Shown: positions 34,917 through 47,289 of the stretch, one piece after another | Layout of the letters: the number at the start of each line of letters is the position of its first letter | Position numbering within the stretch: position 1 is the first letter of the stretch | Source: Hydrangea macrophylla | Taxonomy: Eukaryota; Streptophyta; Magnoliopsida; Cornales; Hydrangeaceae | Length of the DNA stretch: 64,000 nucleotides | Assembly: GCA_033977485.1 (NCBI GenBank) | Contig: CM066998.1 | Span: forward strand, 60,540,274 to 60,604,273 | Reading direction: 5' to 3' | The notes under the pieces: model-generated | The model's database searches: none | The model's input: only the letters and a program-made list of their open reading frames with translations | What the model was told of the DNA's origin: nothing | Made by a program: the position numbers and the translations under genes

Positions 34917-34970
34917 GCTAGGCTCGAGCGCTCTGACCACTCGAGCGTTGCGCTTGCTTGAGCGCTCGAG
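34917..34970 (-). repeat. CTCGAGCGCTCGAG palindrome cluster in chromovirus 3' LTR
   Basis: Three to four words of the CTCGAGCG / CGCTCGAG type lie in 54 bases. The 5' LTR has the equivalent cluster at 43912-43966 with an extra CGAGCGATCGCG word. Another related word lies upstream of the minus-strand TATA box (35634-35662; 44634-44664). Confidence 0.6.
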
Positions 34971-35870
34971 TTTTTGCATTTTCCAACATACTGTTTCACT
35001 TTGAACTATAATTACAAATTTGATTCTAAAATTTTGAAATCTCTGCTCAAAGTATACATACAGCTTAATAAACATATTATACATGTACATGTACATATAC
35101 ACATCATCCATGAACTATGACATCCACAAAGTGATCAACAATCAAATGGATCATGAAATTGCACATGAACTTGAAAATAGATGATGATCATGATGATCTA
35201 GAGTTAGATTATGCTAAATCAAACACATATAACTCAATTTTATAGCTTATAAATGTACATGTACCCATTATAAGTAAGTTATAATACTAATAGATGATAA
35301 ATGTATGTTGAGAAAGAGGAGGTAATGATGATCTTGAGCTTAGGATACCAAAACTTTAGGAGAACTTCAAGAATCTAGCAATGCAACTTAAATGAACTTG
35401 ATAGAGCTTCAATAATGCAGGAAGGATGATGTCCACATACTTATACAAGCTTGTATGAGGATGGATTTAGGACATGCATGATGAAAATGTGTGTGTATGT
35501 ATGAAATCTCCCTCACAACCCTCTCTGCTGTATACTCTATTTTCGTAAACCAAAAATACAGAAAATGGCTTGGTATTTATAGAATTTTAGGACCCCATTG
35601 GCAAAATAGTCTTTTCACCACTTTTTAGCCCTACCGCTCGCTCTTCTTAAGCGCCCGTGTTAGAGAAAACAAGGATAGTTTGTTTTGTTACATAGGAATA
35701 TGATATGAAATATATGGGCATACATGGAATGTTAAGCACTCTCGAAATCTGATTTACATATATAGAAAATATTAATAACAAATATCCAAAAATTACATTA
35801 CAGATAATGAAAATTATGGGTATTACACCTCTCCACCACTAATAAAAGGATTTCGTCCCCGAAATCTGAG

Positions 35871-36230
35871 CTAACTTGAGTGAAACAACTCCGGATGCTT
35901 AATACGCTTCTCAAACTCCAACTCCCATGATGCTTCATCTACATTATGGTGATTCCACAAGACCTTCACCAATGGGATCTCCTTATTCCTCAGTTTCTTG
36001 ATCTCTCTGTCCAAAATCTGCACCGGTCCCTCTTGATACGATGCATTGTCATTCACTTCTATGTCTGTGAAATCGATCACATGTGGCGTAGCGCCCTGGT
36101 GATACTCCTTCAGCATACTGATATGAAAGACAATATGGACACCTGACATCTTCAGTGGTAACACTAGTCTGTAGGCGACTTTGCCCATGTGCTCCAAGAT
36201 CTCAAACGGTCCAATGTAGTGAGGCGACAA
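35871..36230 (-). pseudogene. Integrase C-terminus and chromodomain (chromovirus pol)
   Basis: A 119-codon open stretch. It begins with the SPHYIGPFEILEHMGKVAYRL region typical of the end of gypsy integrase, then VFHISMLKEY. It ends with a chromodomain-like segment containing YQEGPVQILDRE, VLWNHHNVDEASWELE and KHPELF. Chromodomains of this type recognise histone marks and guide integration into heterochromatin in the family. It is the most intact part of this pol. It is separated from upstream integrase by stops near 36235. Confidence 0.85.
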
Positions 36231-36439
36231 CTTCCCTCACTTCTATCCAAACCTCACCACTCCTCAAATCGGAGATACTTTGAGCAAGACATGCTCTCCC
36301 ACACTGGACTCCTTGTCTCGACGGTGCAAGTATGCGTAGCTCTTGTGTCGATCTTGTGCTACCTTCATATTTTCTCTGATAATCACAATCTTTTCATCGG
36401 TTTCCCGAACTATATCTGCTCCTAGAAGCTTGCCATCTC

Positions 36440-37224
36440 CAACTTCTGCCTAACACAATGATGATCTGTAAGGTCTTCCATACAATGCTTTGAAGGGTGT
36501 GATTCCTATACTTGAATGGTAGCTGCTGTTGTATGCGAATTCTATTAGCAATAAATGAGTCTCCCATGAGCTTTCAAAGTCTAGCACGCAAGCTTAGGGC
36601 ATATCTTCTATTACATGGTTCGTTCGCTCTGTCTGCCCATCGGTCTGAGGATGAAAAGTAGAACTCAGTCTCAGCAAAGTCCCCATGGCTATCTGAAGTC
36701 TTTCCCAAAACTCTGTTGTGAATCGGGAATTTCGGTTTGACACGATAGTGACTGGCGCACCATGCAGACGCACAATCTATTGCAGATACAATCGGCTCAA
36801 TTTCTCCACTGAATAGGTTATATTGTAAGTGATGAAATGAGCCAACAAAGTGAGTCTATCCACAATTACCCAAATGGAATCATGGGTTCTGTTAAGATAG
36901 GGCCAGTCCTACCACAAAATCCATTGTGATGTGTTCCCACTTCCACTGCGGAGTCGACAATGGCTACAAAAGTCTTATAGGTTTCCGATGTTCCGCCTTA
37001 ACTTGTTGACAAGCCAAGCATTCTGAAACACACTTGGCAACTGCCTTCTTCATGCTTTCCCACCAGAATGTCCTCTTTAGGTCTTTGTACATTTTTGTCC
37101 CTCCAGGATGTATAGTTAGTCTTGATCTGTGTGCTTCTTCCAAAATATCCTTCTTGATATCATTCGCGACTGGTACAACAAGTCTGTTCTTGAATCTAAA
37201 ACCTCGTCGTTCCCAATACTCCAA
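36440..37224 (-). pseudogene. Integrase zinc-binding and core region (chromovirus pol)
   Basis: The zinc-binding HHCC module is clear at 37224-36964 (HRSRLTIHPGG, then CVSECLACQQVKAEH). The catalytic core is recognisable in several frames downstream: a [13 protein letters not shown] segment near 36750 and [15 protein letters not shown] near 36640-36680, which carries the catalytic Glu region. Frame breaks and stops show that it is dead. Confidence 0.8.
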
Positions 37225-37553
37225 TTGGTTGGATCCTTAGCTGTCATATTGTCAAACCATTGGCATAGTTCTACATCTTTCTGTTGAGCCTCTAAGATCC
37301 AGTCGACAAGTGCAGCTTTAACTGCCAAGCATCCAAAAATCCTTCCTTCTATAACTTCATCAGGTTAAACTCCAAACTCTGCTATTGTCTCAAGAGCTTG
37401 CCACTCTCTGATCATAAGTGAAGCAACAGTTCTGTGAGACTTTCGGCTTAAAGCATCCGTGACTACGTTTTGCTTACCAGGGTAGTATTGCAATGTGAAG
37501 TCGTAGTCTTTCAACAACTCCATCCACCGTCTTTGCCTTATGTTAAGCTCCTT

Positions 37554-37832
37554 TTAAGAGAATAAATATTTCAGGCTCTTATGATCGGAAAATAGGTTGA
37601 ATTGCTCTCCAAACAGATAGCGTCTCCATATCTTGAGTGCGAACACAATGGCTTCCAACTCCAAATCGTGTGTCAGGTAGTTCTTCTTATGTGGCTTTAG
37701 CTGCCTAAATCCATAAGCAATAACTCTTCCATCTTGTATGAGTACACACCCTAAATGTTGATATGAAGCATCGCTATAGATAACAAATCTCTCTCGATTT
37801 CTCGGAATAGCTGGCACTGGCGTAGAAGTCAA
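37554..37832 (-). pseudogene. RNase H domain (chromovirus pol)
   Basis: A 92-codon open stretch with the gypsy RNase H pattern: [18 protein letters not shown] (first catalytic Asp), YAFRQLKPH-like [26 protein letters not shown] (catalytic Glu) and [12 protein letters not shown] (third Asp). It directly follows the RT region and lies upstream of integrase in the reading direction, as in Ty3/gypsy. Confidence 0.85.
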
Positions 37833-38145
37833 TTTCTCTTTTAACTCACGAAGCGCGTTCGTGCTTATCTTACCATTCGAACATGGTCTCCTTCTTCGTT
37901 AAACTAGTGAGTGGGGCTGCAAACTTCGAAAATCCTTCAACAAAACGACGATAATACCCAGCTAACCCAAGAAAACTTCTAATCTCTTAAGCATTTCTAG
38001 GTTGGCTCCAATTCAACACTGCATCGGTCTTTGCAGAATCCACTGAGATACCTACCTGAGAAACAACATGTCCCAAGAACTTGACTTTCTTGAGCCAAAA
38101 CTCTCATTTGCTGAACTTGGCAACAACTTGGTTGTCTCTAAGGGT

Positions 38146-38690
38146 CTATAAGGCAATTCTCAAATGCTTCTCGTGCTCCTCCATAGTCTTTGAGTAGATT
38201 AAGATGTCATCGATAAAGACGATAACGAACTGATCTAGATAGGGTCTGAATACCCGATTCATCAAATCCATGAACATCACTAGGGCATTGGTCAGACCAA
38301 ATGGCATATCCAGGAACTCATAATGCCCATACCTCGAGTGGAAACCTATCTTCGGCACATATTCTTCTCGAACAAGTAACTGATGATACCCTGATTGTAG
38401 ATCGATGTTTGAAAACACTGCAGCTCCTTGCAATTGATTAAATAGATCATCTATCCATGGTAGTGGGTACTTATTCTTAACCGTATCCTTGTTCAACTCT
38501 TTATAGTCTATACAAAGTCTCATTGATCCATCCGTCTTCGTAACAAACAACACCGGTGCTCCCCACGGTGAAGTGATAGGTCAAATGAATCCAAGGTTCT
38601 ATAGATCTTGAATTTGCTTACTCAAGTCTTGCATCTCTGTTGGTGCCATATGGTATGGGGTCTTCGATATTGGTGTTGTCCCTAGCATTA
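38146..38690 (-). pseudogene. Reverse transcriptase domain (chromovirus pol)
   Basis: The open stretch 38553-38146 shows the RT motifs [38 protein letters not shown] and the catalytic FIDDILIYS. Upstream, 38690-38560 encodes the TPYHMAPTEM-like entry segment but contains stops. Downstream (to about 37840), connection sequence such as the SQPRN and [14 protein letters not shown] parts is readable in pieces. Ty3/gypsy-type RT, inactive because of the stops. Confidence 0.88.
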
Positions 38691-39033
38691 ACTGAATGCC
38701 GAAGTCAATCTCTCACTTCGGGGGTAAACCGGAGATGTCTCAGAGTACATCCTCAAACTCTTGTACTATTGTAATCTGAGCGGTAGTAGTCTCTGTGTTG
38801 GTGCCTTCTATCGCAGCCAAACAGGTAGTGAGAAATGCATCGCTCAAAAGATTACATTGAAAAATGAACTATTGTGCTCCCGATAACATAAAAGAAATTG
38901 TTTTACTAACGCAGTCCAATTTGGCGTTGAACTTAGTTAACCAGTTATTTGCTAAGATTACATTGAACTCTCTCATCGATAACACAATCAAATCTGCAGG
39001 TAACTCTTGATCGTCTAAAATCATCATACACTC

Positions 39034-39431
39034 CTAGCACACTTTTCCCAACTTTACAGTGATGCATAAAGATGAAACCGCGTTCAAAGCTACGTCGAGG
39101 TTCTGAGGTTCTAAACCTAATTCTCGTACGACTCCGTGTGCTATGAATGAATTCGTGGCTTCAGTATCAAATAAGACTGATGCGCGACTATTACAAAGGG
39201 TAAGCATACCTTCGAGGTTTTGCTTCTCAACGGCATCGAATCCTGCTCCTCTTGGAAAATAGCATTGACACGTGCTTGATTGACCGGGGCTGCTGGTCCA
39301 GTCTCTACTCGCTGGTGGAGAAAACATTCTCTGCTAACATGGCCCTTCTTGCCACAGGAGAAACAATGTCCTATCACTTGTTGTTCTTGGGTGCTGTACA
39401 ATCCCTCAACAAATGTGCCAATATCCCACAA
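39034..39431 (-). pseudogene. Gag zinc knuckle and protease (chromovirus)
   Basis: The zinc knuckle CFSCGKKGHVSREC (CX2CX4HX4C, intact) lies near 39370-39330. The protease follows in another frame: VLFDTEATNSFIAH, where the catalytic D[ST]GA motif has become DTEA (Gly lost), so the protease would be inactive even without the frameshift between the two. Confidence 0.85.
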
Positions 39432-39589
39432 TTGAAGTATACACCAGAATGAATCCTTGTGCAGGCGCTCCTAATGCAGGTACCGCTCCAGGCAATTGAG
39501 CTTGTACCAACGGAGGATTGGGCACTAGTCCTTTTGAACCGTTCCATTGTCTCTTCACTCCAACATTACGGTACAAGTTAGGATGGCCA

Positions 39590-41626
39590 CGTCACGCCCC
39601 AGAACTGCCTAAACGATTCTAGGACACATGGCATGCCACCAAGGCCTTACACAAGTGATTAAAGTTCCAAAATAAGTTTAAAATAAGCTTAAACCTAAGA
39701 AGCTCATCAAACAACATACATTTTCAAAAGTTTCTTTTCCAAGGGTTCAGAGGAGTCCCAAGAGACCCTTTCTGAGCAAAAGTTTGAATTGTAAACGTTG
39801 AAAATCGATCGGACAAAAGCCCCTCTCAGAGTTCTATCAACCAATTGCCCTGTTTTAATAAGTAGTAAGTTCTCATATAACATTACCAAATCATAGTCAT
39901 GAGCTTCCAAAGTTCAAGCAAGAGTTTAAAAGCTCTTTAGGAAAGATACATATAATAATCATTTACCAACCAAACCCAATGAATAACTTACAGGATCAAA
40001 CGTCCCCAACTAACCCAACCTCAATACATAAATATTTAACCACCAAACCTATATATTACAAACACCAAAGCTACTAAATTCTTGTTTCACAATCTAAGGA
40101 TTCATCGACAACATGAAGTTAAACTTGGAATATTACATGAGTCTTGCTGACTAAATTACAACAAACACCATTCCCAGATTTAAACCATTTACAAGTTTCT
40201 AGCTAAAAGTTTAAAACAAGTAACTATGATCAAACTACTCCCAAAATCCATGAGCTTGCCATATCAACACCCAGTTCACTTTCTCGATTCCTCGCCATGA
40301 TCACCTACGATGGTTATTCAACAACCATTACAATATATAAGCTATATGCTTAGTGAATAATGCCAATCATGAACATGGACTAGTCATGACCCATACCCTA
40401 TAGTCTCCGGCAATTACTAGTTCACTCCCACCACTACCGGCTAGCCCTTGGCTCCACTCCCCAAGCCCACGTGACTAGTCATGACCCATACCCTCACACG
40501 TACGGTCCCATAGGCCTCTGGCGGTCGTGGTCGTCACCATAAAGATTACCTCATGGTGGTATAGAACTAGCAATCCCATTGACCCAAACAGGCAACTCAT
40601 CATGCTCATTTAAACATCACACCGTGCAATCACAATCAAATTGGGCCTAATTTAACCACATGAATTTTGCCAAATAATAAACTAAGTAAACTGAATTAAG
40701 CTAATTAGGCATGCTTTGGCATCACAATTGAACCCAACATGAAAATCATCCAAATATCAAAATAAACATCACTCACCTCTTGGGTTTTGCTCCTAGTCAC
40801 AAGATTAGAGTCCCACTATAAAATAGGTGCAAATTCTATAAACCCCAAAATGGGCGCAGAAAAACTATCACAGAACTCAATAAAATTAGTACCTACGGGT
40901 TAGACTCACCCCCAGGAGTCCGATTATATGTTCTATTTTGAGATTGAACGTCGTTCGGCGTGTCAATCGGCGTCGAGAAGTCACCTTCGAAATTTGTCAA
41001 CGCACTTATCTCTTATACCTCTAGCCACTGAAAGTCTAAATGAAAAGAAAAGAAAAGATGAGAATGACTCATCCCCAAGACCCCAACGTGTCTTGTTTAA
41101 AGAATTTCTAATTTTTATTATGAAACCCCCACTAGTTTGGTACTTTGCAACTACGCCCCTACTAATTATGAAACTATATTAAAACTATTCCAAACCTAAA
41201 TGGGTATTTGTCTATGTCTCACATGGGTCCCATATAATTATATGAAGTTGCTAATTAGCCTACTAATTATATAACGTGTTCAATTCGTGCTCACAAAGGT
41301 ACCCCTAATTGACCCCAAAAGTGGTCACTACCTAATAACATGATATTATCAACAATAAAATAATAAATTATTTAAGCCTTCATAAACATTTAAGCACATA
41401 GGGTATTCCACATATAATGTCCCATCCCAACTAGGACCCACCAACACATATCCCAACTTGGGATTGCCATACTGGCCATAATTGGGTTCCCAACTGGACA
41501 CCCATAATCAATTTATTGTGTTAATCTCACCTCTAATAAGTGTCACATAACACATCAATTAACATTAACTCATAATCATGCATGCTAAAGCAATATTAAA
41601 TATAAACCGCAGGAGTGGGTGTCACA
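39590..41626. mobile_element. Solo LTR (2.0 kb) inserted in chromovirus gag
   Basis: The Gag sequence is interrupted between codons for the region just before the zinc knuckle (39589) and the part ending at 41627. The insert starts (CG)TCACGCCCCAGAAC and ends GGGTGTCACA, i.e. LTR-like ends with the first T mutated. It is flanked by GGCCA (39585-39589) and TGCCA (41627-41631), an imperfect five-base target repeat. It has no internal coding region and no second LTR, so it is most simply a solo LTR left by recombination. Orientation undetermined; read on the minus strand it starts TGTGACACCC, a common gypsy LTR start. Confidence 0.75.
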
Positions 41627-41632
41627 TGCCAT

Positions 41633-42360
41633 GATTGGGGCGACTGGCTTCTTGGAATGCAAACTGCTTCTGTTGCTGGCTCCCATACATAGTCTCTAGA
41701 TTAGAGGCCAACTCTACCAAATTCTCAAATAGCTGCATCACAGAACTCATGGCATGGCCTTGAATAGTCATTCCAAGCCCACGTAGATATCTCTTGTTCT
41801 TATTTTCCAAAGTATCCACTAGATGTGGAGCAAAACGAGATAACTTTTTAAAAGCGACTGTATATTCTTGAACAGTCTTGGTTCCTCAGACCAAATCCAT
41901 AAATTCTTTATCCTTCTTATCTCTCTCAGACGCAGGAAGTACTTCCAAAGAAACATAGTCTTGAACTCTTCCCAGCTCAAGCATCTAATAGCTTATTCTC
42001 CCAAAGCGGCCTTCTGAGCTTCCTACCATTCTGCGGCAGAATAAGTGAGCTGAAACTCCACAAACCTCTTCTTGTTGGCATTTGTGCAAACCAAAGCTTT
42101 AAAGCACCATTCCATCTCCCTAATCCACTGTTCGGCTTTCAATGCTCCAGACACACCATCAAACTTTCTAGGCATAAAGCTCTGAATCTTTCCAATAGTT
42201 TGTCTCTAGTAGGTCTCGGTGGAGGTGGAAGAGGTGGTGGCGGATAATGATGTGCACCTTGCTGATCGCCAATATGCTCCAACCATTGGAGAAATCTCTC
42301 AAAAACTCTGGTTTAATCCTTCCGGTATTGGTTCAGATGGTCCATCTCCATTGTGATTGT
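41633..42360 (-). pseudogene. Gag N-terminal/capsid part (chromovirus)
   Basis: Read on the minus strand from about 42360, the Retrotrans_gag-like pattern appears: RKFDGVSGALKAEQWIREME, CTNANKKRFVEFQLTYSAAEW, then FKTMFLWKYF and the segment VQEYTVAFKKLSRFAPHLVD up to the open piece 41819-41633. It contains several in-frame stops. Gag packages the element RNA; this copy is broken by stops and by the solo LTR. Confidence 0.75.
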
Positions 42361-42735
42361 TGCGAGTCACTCTAACCATCATAATTCTATGTCATAATTA
42401 TCCATCTTGGCACAATTATTTCTTAGATTAGACTACTGCCTCTAGAAGATAGTCCAGAGGTGTTCACTACCCAAAATCGAATACCATTGTATACACATAC
42501 TATTTATAAGCATGAAATGCAATCACATATAGAATGTTGAAAGACGAAATGCTAGATGCAACGACATGAAAATGAAGAAAGAAAAGAACAGTAAAAGTCA
42601 TGGTACACAACTTAAGTCGTAAAGCAGCTCCTGAAGTCTTCATTGAATCAGCGGCGCAACTACCTTAATGTCATTCTAGCAAGGTAATCCAATGGTTTAC
42701 AACTTAATGTAGGACAATCACGAACACAACTAAAC

Positions 42736-42752
42736 CCGACTCTGATTCCAAA
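42736..42752 (-). other. Primer binding site of chromovirus (mutated)
   Basis: On the minus strand TTGGAATCAGAGTCGGG lies eight bases after the 5' LTR. It is a mutated form of TGGTATCAGAGC, complementary to initiator methionine tRNA. Confidence 0.7.
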
Positions 42753-42759
42753 CAATCCT

Positions 42760-44825
42760 TATCATGCCCTGGCATTGCGATAATTAAGGGATGTAAGCGT
42801 CCTTATCAGACCCGTAGGCTCGTAACAAGTTACAGATCGCATGATTGTTCAGATACCGATGAAATATAAAATATCATAGTATAATAGCAGCAGAAATGGT
42901 TCTGAGCTTAGCGGAAGCAACATCAAAGTCTTACAACTTCAGTTATAAATACCTAATTATTACACCAATGCAACACAATGGGCACGAATCCATCGTGCCA
43001 ACAACTCACAAACTTGACAGTACTGGCTTCTGTCATACACGACCACAACACTAGCAGTACTAGCTTCTGCCCATGGCCACAACAACACTGAACTATCGGT
43101 ACTAGCTTCCATCAACACACAACATATGATACATCATGCCCAGACTGGCCTTAATACTCTTGCTTAGCCCACAATTGTCCCTAACTCAATCATATTCTTC
43201 CACACGGTCACACATGGCGCACAAATGCGAATTACTGCCACACATGGCCCTCTAATATCTCCCTTAGCCCATAATTGGCCCTAACTCAATCCCATTCTTC
43301 CACACAGCCACACATGGCCCTCAAATGCGAATTACGGCTACATAGCCCTCTAATATCTCGCTTAGCCCACAATTGGCCCTAACTCGACAACAACATAACA
43401 CAACACAATGGATAACAACACACCACAACTGACCACAAGATCGTTAAGGTCACACGACAAATGCAACCAACCACAGAACAACCGATAAGGTTATTTAACA
43501 CAACCATGCAACACAACCATGCTCTCATGCATCCGTCAACACACTTATCAATTTAAGTACATTATTCACGTGTTCGTAATTGCTATATCGTTAATGATTT
43601 AACCTGGCGTACTTATGTTATTCATCAATAAATTGATTACCATAATAATCCAACAAAATATGGAGCTAGCATGTTAAAAGGATCAACATAAAAAATTAAT
43701 GAATTGTACGTTTTCTTCATGTATTATCAAATAGTACTACTAAATAAGCACAAAGTACTACTTTACAATTTTAAATTTGACAAGCTCAATCATATATCAT
43801 AGATAACCTCAAGTTTAACTAAACAAGCTCATAGTAATACATATAGCATAGCCCATATTGGATTTGTCATGAAACAAAACAATTTTCCAAATACTGCTAG
43901 ACTCGAGCGCTCAGACCACTCGAGCGCTCCGGGCTCGAGCGATCGCGCTTGTTCGAGCGCTCGAGTTTTAGCAGTTTCCAGTAGACTATTTTATTTTGAA
44001 ATATAATTATGAATTTGATTCTACAACTTTGAAATCTTTACTGAAAGTACATATGCAACTCAATAAACATATTATACATATACACATCATACATGAATTA
44101 TGACATCCATAAAGTGATCAACAATCAAATGGATCATGAAATTGCACATAAAGTTAAAAATAGATGATGATCATGATGATCTAGAGTTAGATTATGCTAA
44201 ATCAAACACATGCAACTCAACTTTACACCTTATAACATGTACCCATTGTAAGTGAGTTGTAATACTCACAAAGCAATCAAGATGAAATAGATGATAAATG
44301 TATGTTGAGAAAGAGGAGGAGGTGATGATCTTGACCTAAGGATTCCAAAACTTGAGGAGAACTTCAAGATTCTAGCAAAACAACTTATATGAACTTGATA
44401 GAGCTTTAATAATGCAGCAAAGATGATGTACACATACTTATACAAGCTTGCATAAGGATGGATTTAGGACATGCATGATGAATATGTGTGTGTATGTATG
44501 AACTCTCCCTCACATCCCTCTCTGCTGTATACTTTATTTTCGTGAACCAAACATACAAAAAAATGGCTTGGTATTTATAGAATTTTAGGACTCCAGCGGT
44601 AAAATAGTCTTTTTACCACTTTTTAGCTAGAGGACTCGCTCTTCTTGAGCGCTCGGGTTAGAGAAAACAAGGATGTTTTGTTTTGTTAGATAGGAATATG
44701 ATATGAAATGTATGGACATACATGGAATGTCAAGCACTCTCAAAATTTGATTTACATATATAGAAAATATTAATAACAAATATTCAAAAATTACATTATA
44801 GATAATAAAAATTATAGGTGTTATA
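42760..44825 (-). repeat. 5' LTR of chromovirus
   Basis: 2066 bp, the match of 28564-35827 without its nested element. Its plus-strand right end reads GTGTTATA (mutated from TTACA). It carries a tandem duplication of about 118 bases around TTAGCCCACAATTG (43160-43380) and lacks the ~400 bases present in the other LTR. The palindrome cluster is at 43912-43966; the minus-strand TATA box is near 44572-44580. Confidence 0.88.
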
Positions 44826-46654
44826 AGAACAGTGTAAAAAAAATGGAATTTTGCAATTCTGAGCTCACCAATGCGTTCAGAACGGCCAAATTAGCCAAGA
44901 ACAAGTATCTGTTTGTCAAAATTAGACCCGGAGTGGCAAAAATAGGTAAAAAAAAGAATAAAAAGTGGGGCCCATTGCCACATCAACAGCCATGTGGTCA
45001 GACAACGTAACATGGCAGGCAGTGATTAGTTGGTCATCTATGGTGGAAGACAGGTGGCAGGCCTTGATTGCATCGCACGTCTATGCATCAGGGCTGATAA
45101 GACACTTGTCAGTGTATGATTGGTTGGTCAATAATTGACTAGGACACATGGAAGCTCTGGATTGGTTGGTCAGCCTTTGACCAGGACACATGGAAGCGTA
45201 GGGTAGACTAGTCAGCCTTTGACTTGGCCATGTGGAAGCTCGTGGTTGGCTAGTCAGCCTTGACAGCACGTGGTGGCAGAACGAAGCACCTGATGGCATG
45301 TTCAGCTCACTGTAGTGGTTTTCTGTGAGCTCAAAAACTAGGCCGGTGGCAGCTGGATCATCTGGAGGAGACAATCAGTCTGGTGGTGGTTGCCGATGAT
45401 TAAGGATGGATTCACTGGCAGAGAGTCTGGCAGTAACGACGATGTGTGGAGGTCTTCTAGCAGTGCGTTAGGGTCATGAGGGTGCTATTAGGGGGTGACA
45501 CTGGCGGCGTTTGCATCGTTTGGCTAAGGGGGACCCAGAGGTTGTGGCAGTAAGACAATACGGATGGGCTAAAGGCCTATTTGGATATGTTACCAATTTT
45601 TGGACAAGGAACTAAGGGTTGAGTTTTGAGGCTTTTTAAATACCTTTAGGAGCTATGGTTGAGTTGGTGGATAGATAAAAGAGTGTTGGTAGTGGTTTTG
45701 GAGTGGTGGAGGCAGTGTTGGTATTGATAATAATGTTTTGATGTCGTGAAGAATGTGAGGTTTGAAGAGGACTCAAGAAAAAAAGGGACTTGGGTGGGTT
45801 TTTTTTTTCTGCCAAACAATTCCTTGATTTAGGGAGAGTTTCTTGACTGATGGAGGCTCCTTTCGGGCATGTGAACAATTCTCAAACCGGTCGTCTGATC
45901 TTTATAAGTCAAAAAGATCCAAACTCGTATTGATGTCCACTTCAAATTCGTACAATTAGATCAGCGATTTTCGAGTCCGGGTAATGACCTGTATACCCCT
46001 ATCCTAGCTAATTCGACCTTTGAAACTTTGGTCAACTGCCATTTCTTCTCTAGTTATCCGATTAGACTGATTCAAGTAGCAGAATTCTTAATTTTCTTTG
46101 TACTTTCATCTAGGAATTCCTAATCAAACTTTTGTAACTTTTGAATTTATGATTGCATCCTTTTCCTTGATTTCGGTGCCGAAACGTCACCAGTTATCAG
46201 AAATTGATGATTCGAAGTGTCGTTGTCCCTATTGATGCTTATTTTGCCCTGATGTCATTGAATTCGACATTCAGTCATCCCAGACTTGATTCTGGTCTTT
46301 AATTTTGTGTTAAACTTTTGATTCTAGTTAAAACATCGTTGATTATTAGAATTGGACAATCCCAGATTCTCTAGCTTCCACTCAATGAGTTGTAGACTCT
46401 GAAATAACTTCAATTTGACATTCGGCCCTCCCGGACTCTGATATGTTGACTTTGACTTGAATCGGTGTTGATTGTTGACTTTTGGGAGATTCAGAATGTT
46501 GTACATTTGCATCGACGCTATTTACGACATTGATTTGACCTCTAGGGCTCCTGATTGGATTTCAGCTCTCTTTTCCTTGTTCTGCGGGCCCCATAGACCT
46601 GCTATAAGAGTTAATTCTCTCTTTTTTTGTCTAGGGTAAAATGGGATGTCTACA
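44826..46654. mobile_element. Tat/Ogre-type LTR-element remnant, right part
   Basis: The continuation of 26833-28563 after the chromovirus. It ends in GGGTAAAATGGGATGTCTACA (to 46654), a phrase I recall as an LTR terminus of Tat/Ogre-type elements. It contains a short tandem repeat of about 40 bases (45115-45260; GATTGGTTGGTCA and ACACATGGAAGC). No coding supported: the minus-strand open frames here are translations of these repeats. Confidence 0.45.
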
Positions 46655-47289
46655 TCATATTCGTGTCAATGCTTCTTAGATTATGAATATCCATCGAGAG
46701 TAAATATGCATCTCTCTTGTGACTACGTCACTACTATAAATCCAGTATGTAAGAAAGTGCATACAAAAATGTGAATGAAATACATTAGCTTTGGTTGAAT
46801 ATAAATTTCGAAGTATTGAAAACATTGTTTAAGGATGAAATTCCAAATTGGCCAGAGAGAAGTAGTAGTTCCATATAAATCATTTAACATTTTACTTGTT
46901 GAGCCAAAAAAAAAAAAAAAACCATTTTACTTGAAATGACATCACTCTTGTGTGTAAAATGATTAACATTGTTATTTGAGAGTCCAATAACTCTCATATT
47001 CTTTCAAGGGTTAAATAAAATTTTATTTTCCATGGTTAAGTCAGTTGTCACTATGCACTTACCCATGTAGTTGTAAACTCTAATGGTGTTAATTTTTATC
47101 TCGTGTCATATATGATGTTTCTCTTCTTGAACACAGTTTCTATAAGTAATATAGTAACATGTATGTCTATTTCAAATTCCAATTTTAGGGGAACATTTTT
47201 GAATCTACCAGCAAGGTCTATGGCATTGACAAAAGGTTAAGACATAAAGGTATATGTTATATGGAGTAGAGACTCTGACAAATTTGAAT
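46655..47289. other. Intergenic stretch without recognised features
   Basis: AT-rich DNA with an A run near 46906-46921. No gene or clear repeat seen. Confidence 0.4.

Larger units (their letters stand above)
28564..35827 (-). repeat. 3' LTR of chromovirus, split by nested LTR element
   Basis: Sequence 28564-29492 plus 34416-35827 matches the 5' LTR at 42760-44825. This copy has about 400 bases (roughly 28765-29165, including a CAA microsatellite at 28815-28840) absent from the other LTR. On the minus strand a TATA box reads CTATAAATACC near 35576-35586. Confidence 0.85.
28564..44825 (-). mobile_element. Ty3/gypsy chromovirus, decayed, with two nested insertions
   Basis: This minus-strand gypsy element has its 5' LTR at 42760-44825, PBS 42736-42752, gag-pol decaying from about 42360 to 35871, and 3' LTR 28564-35827. 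Target duplication AGAAC lies at 28559-28563 and 44826-44830. Read on its own strand the LTR begins TGTAATACCC and ends GGGGCATGGCA. The pol C-terminus carries a chromodomain, which defines chromoviruses; the Tekay/Del-type look of the 3' end (GGGGACGAAATCC before a purine tract) is suggestive. A gag/pol-less LTR element sits in the 3' LTR and a solo LTR sits in gag. Stops and frameshifts throughout make it inactive. Confidence 0.92.

Noticed and set aside
34917..34970. CTCGAGCG words as a CRISPR-like array
   Set aside because: Spacing is short and irregular, there are no unique spacers of constant length, and the context is a plant LTR.
45081..45374. 97-residue minus-strand frame with internal repeats (SQRLTS-like)
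   Set aside because: A by-product of a ~40-base tandem repeat inside an LTR remnant.
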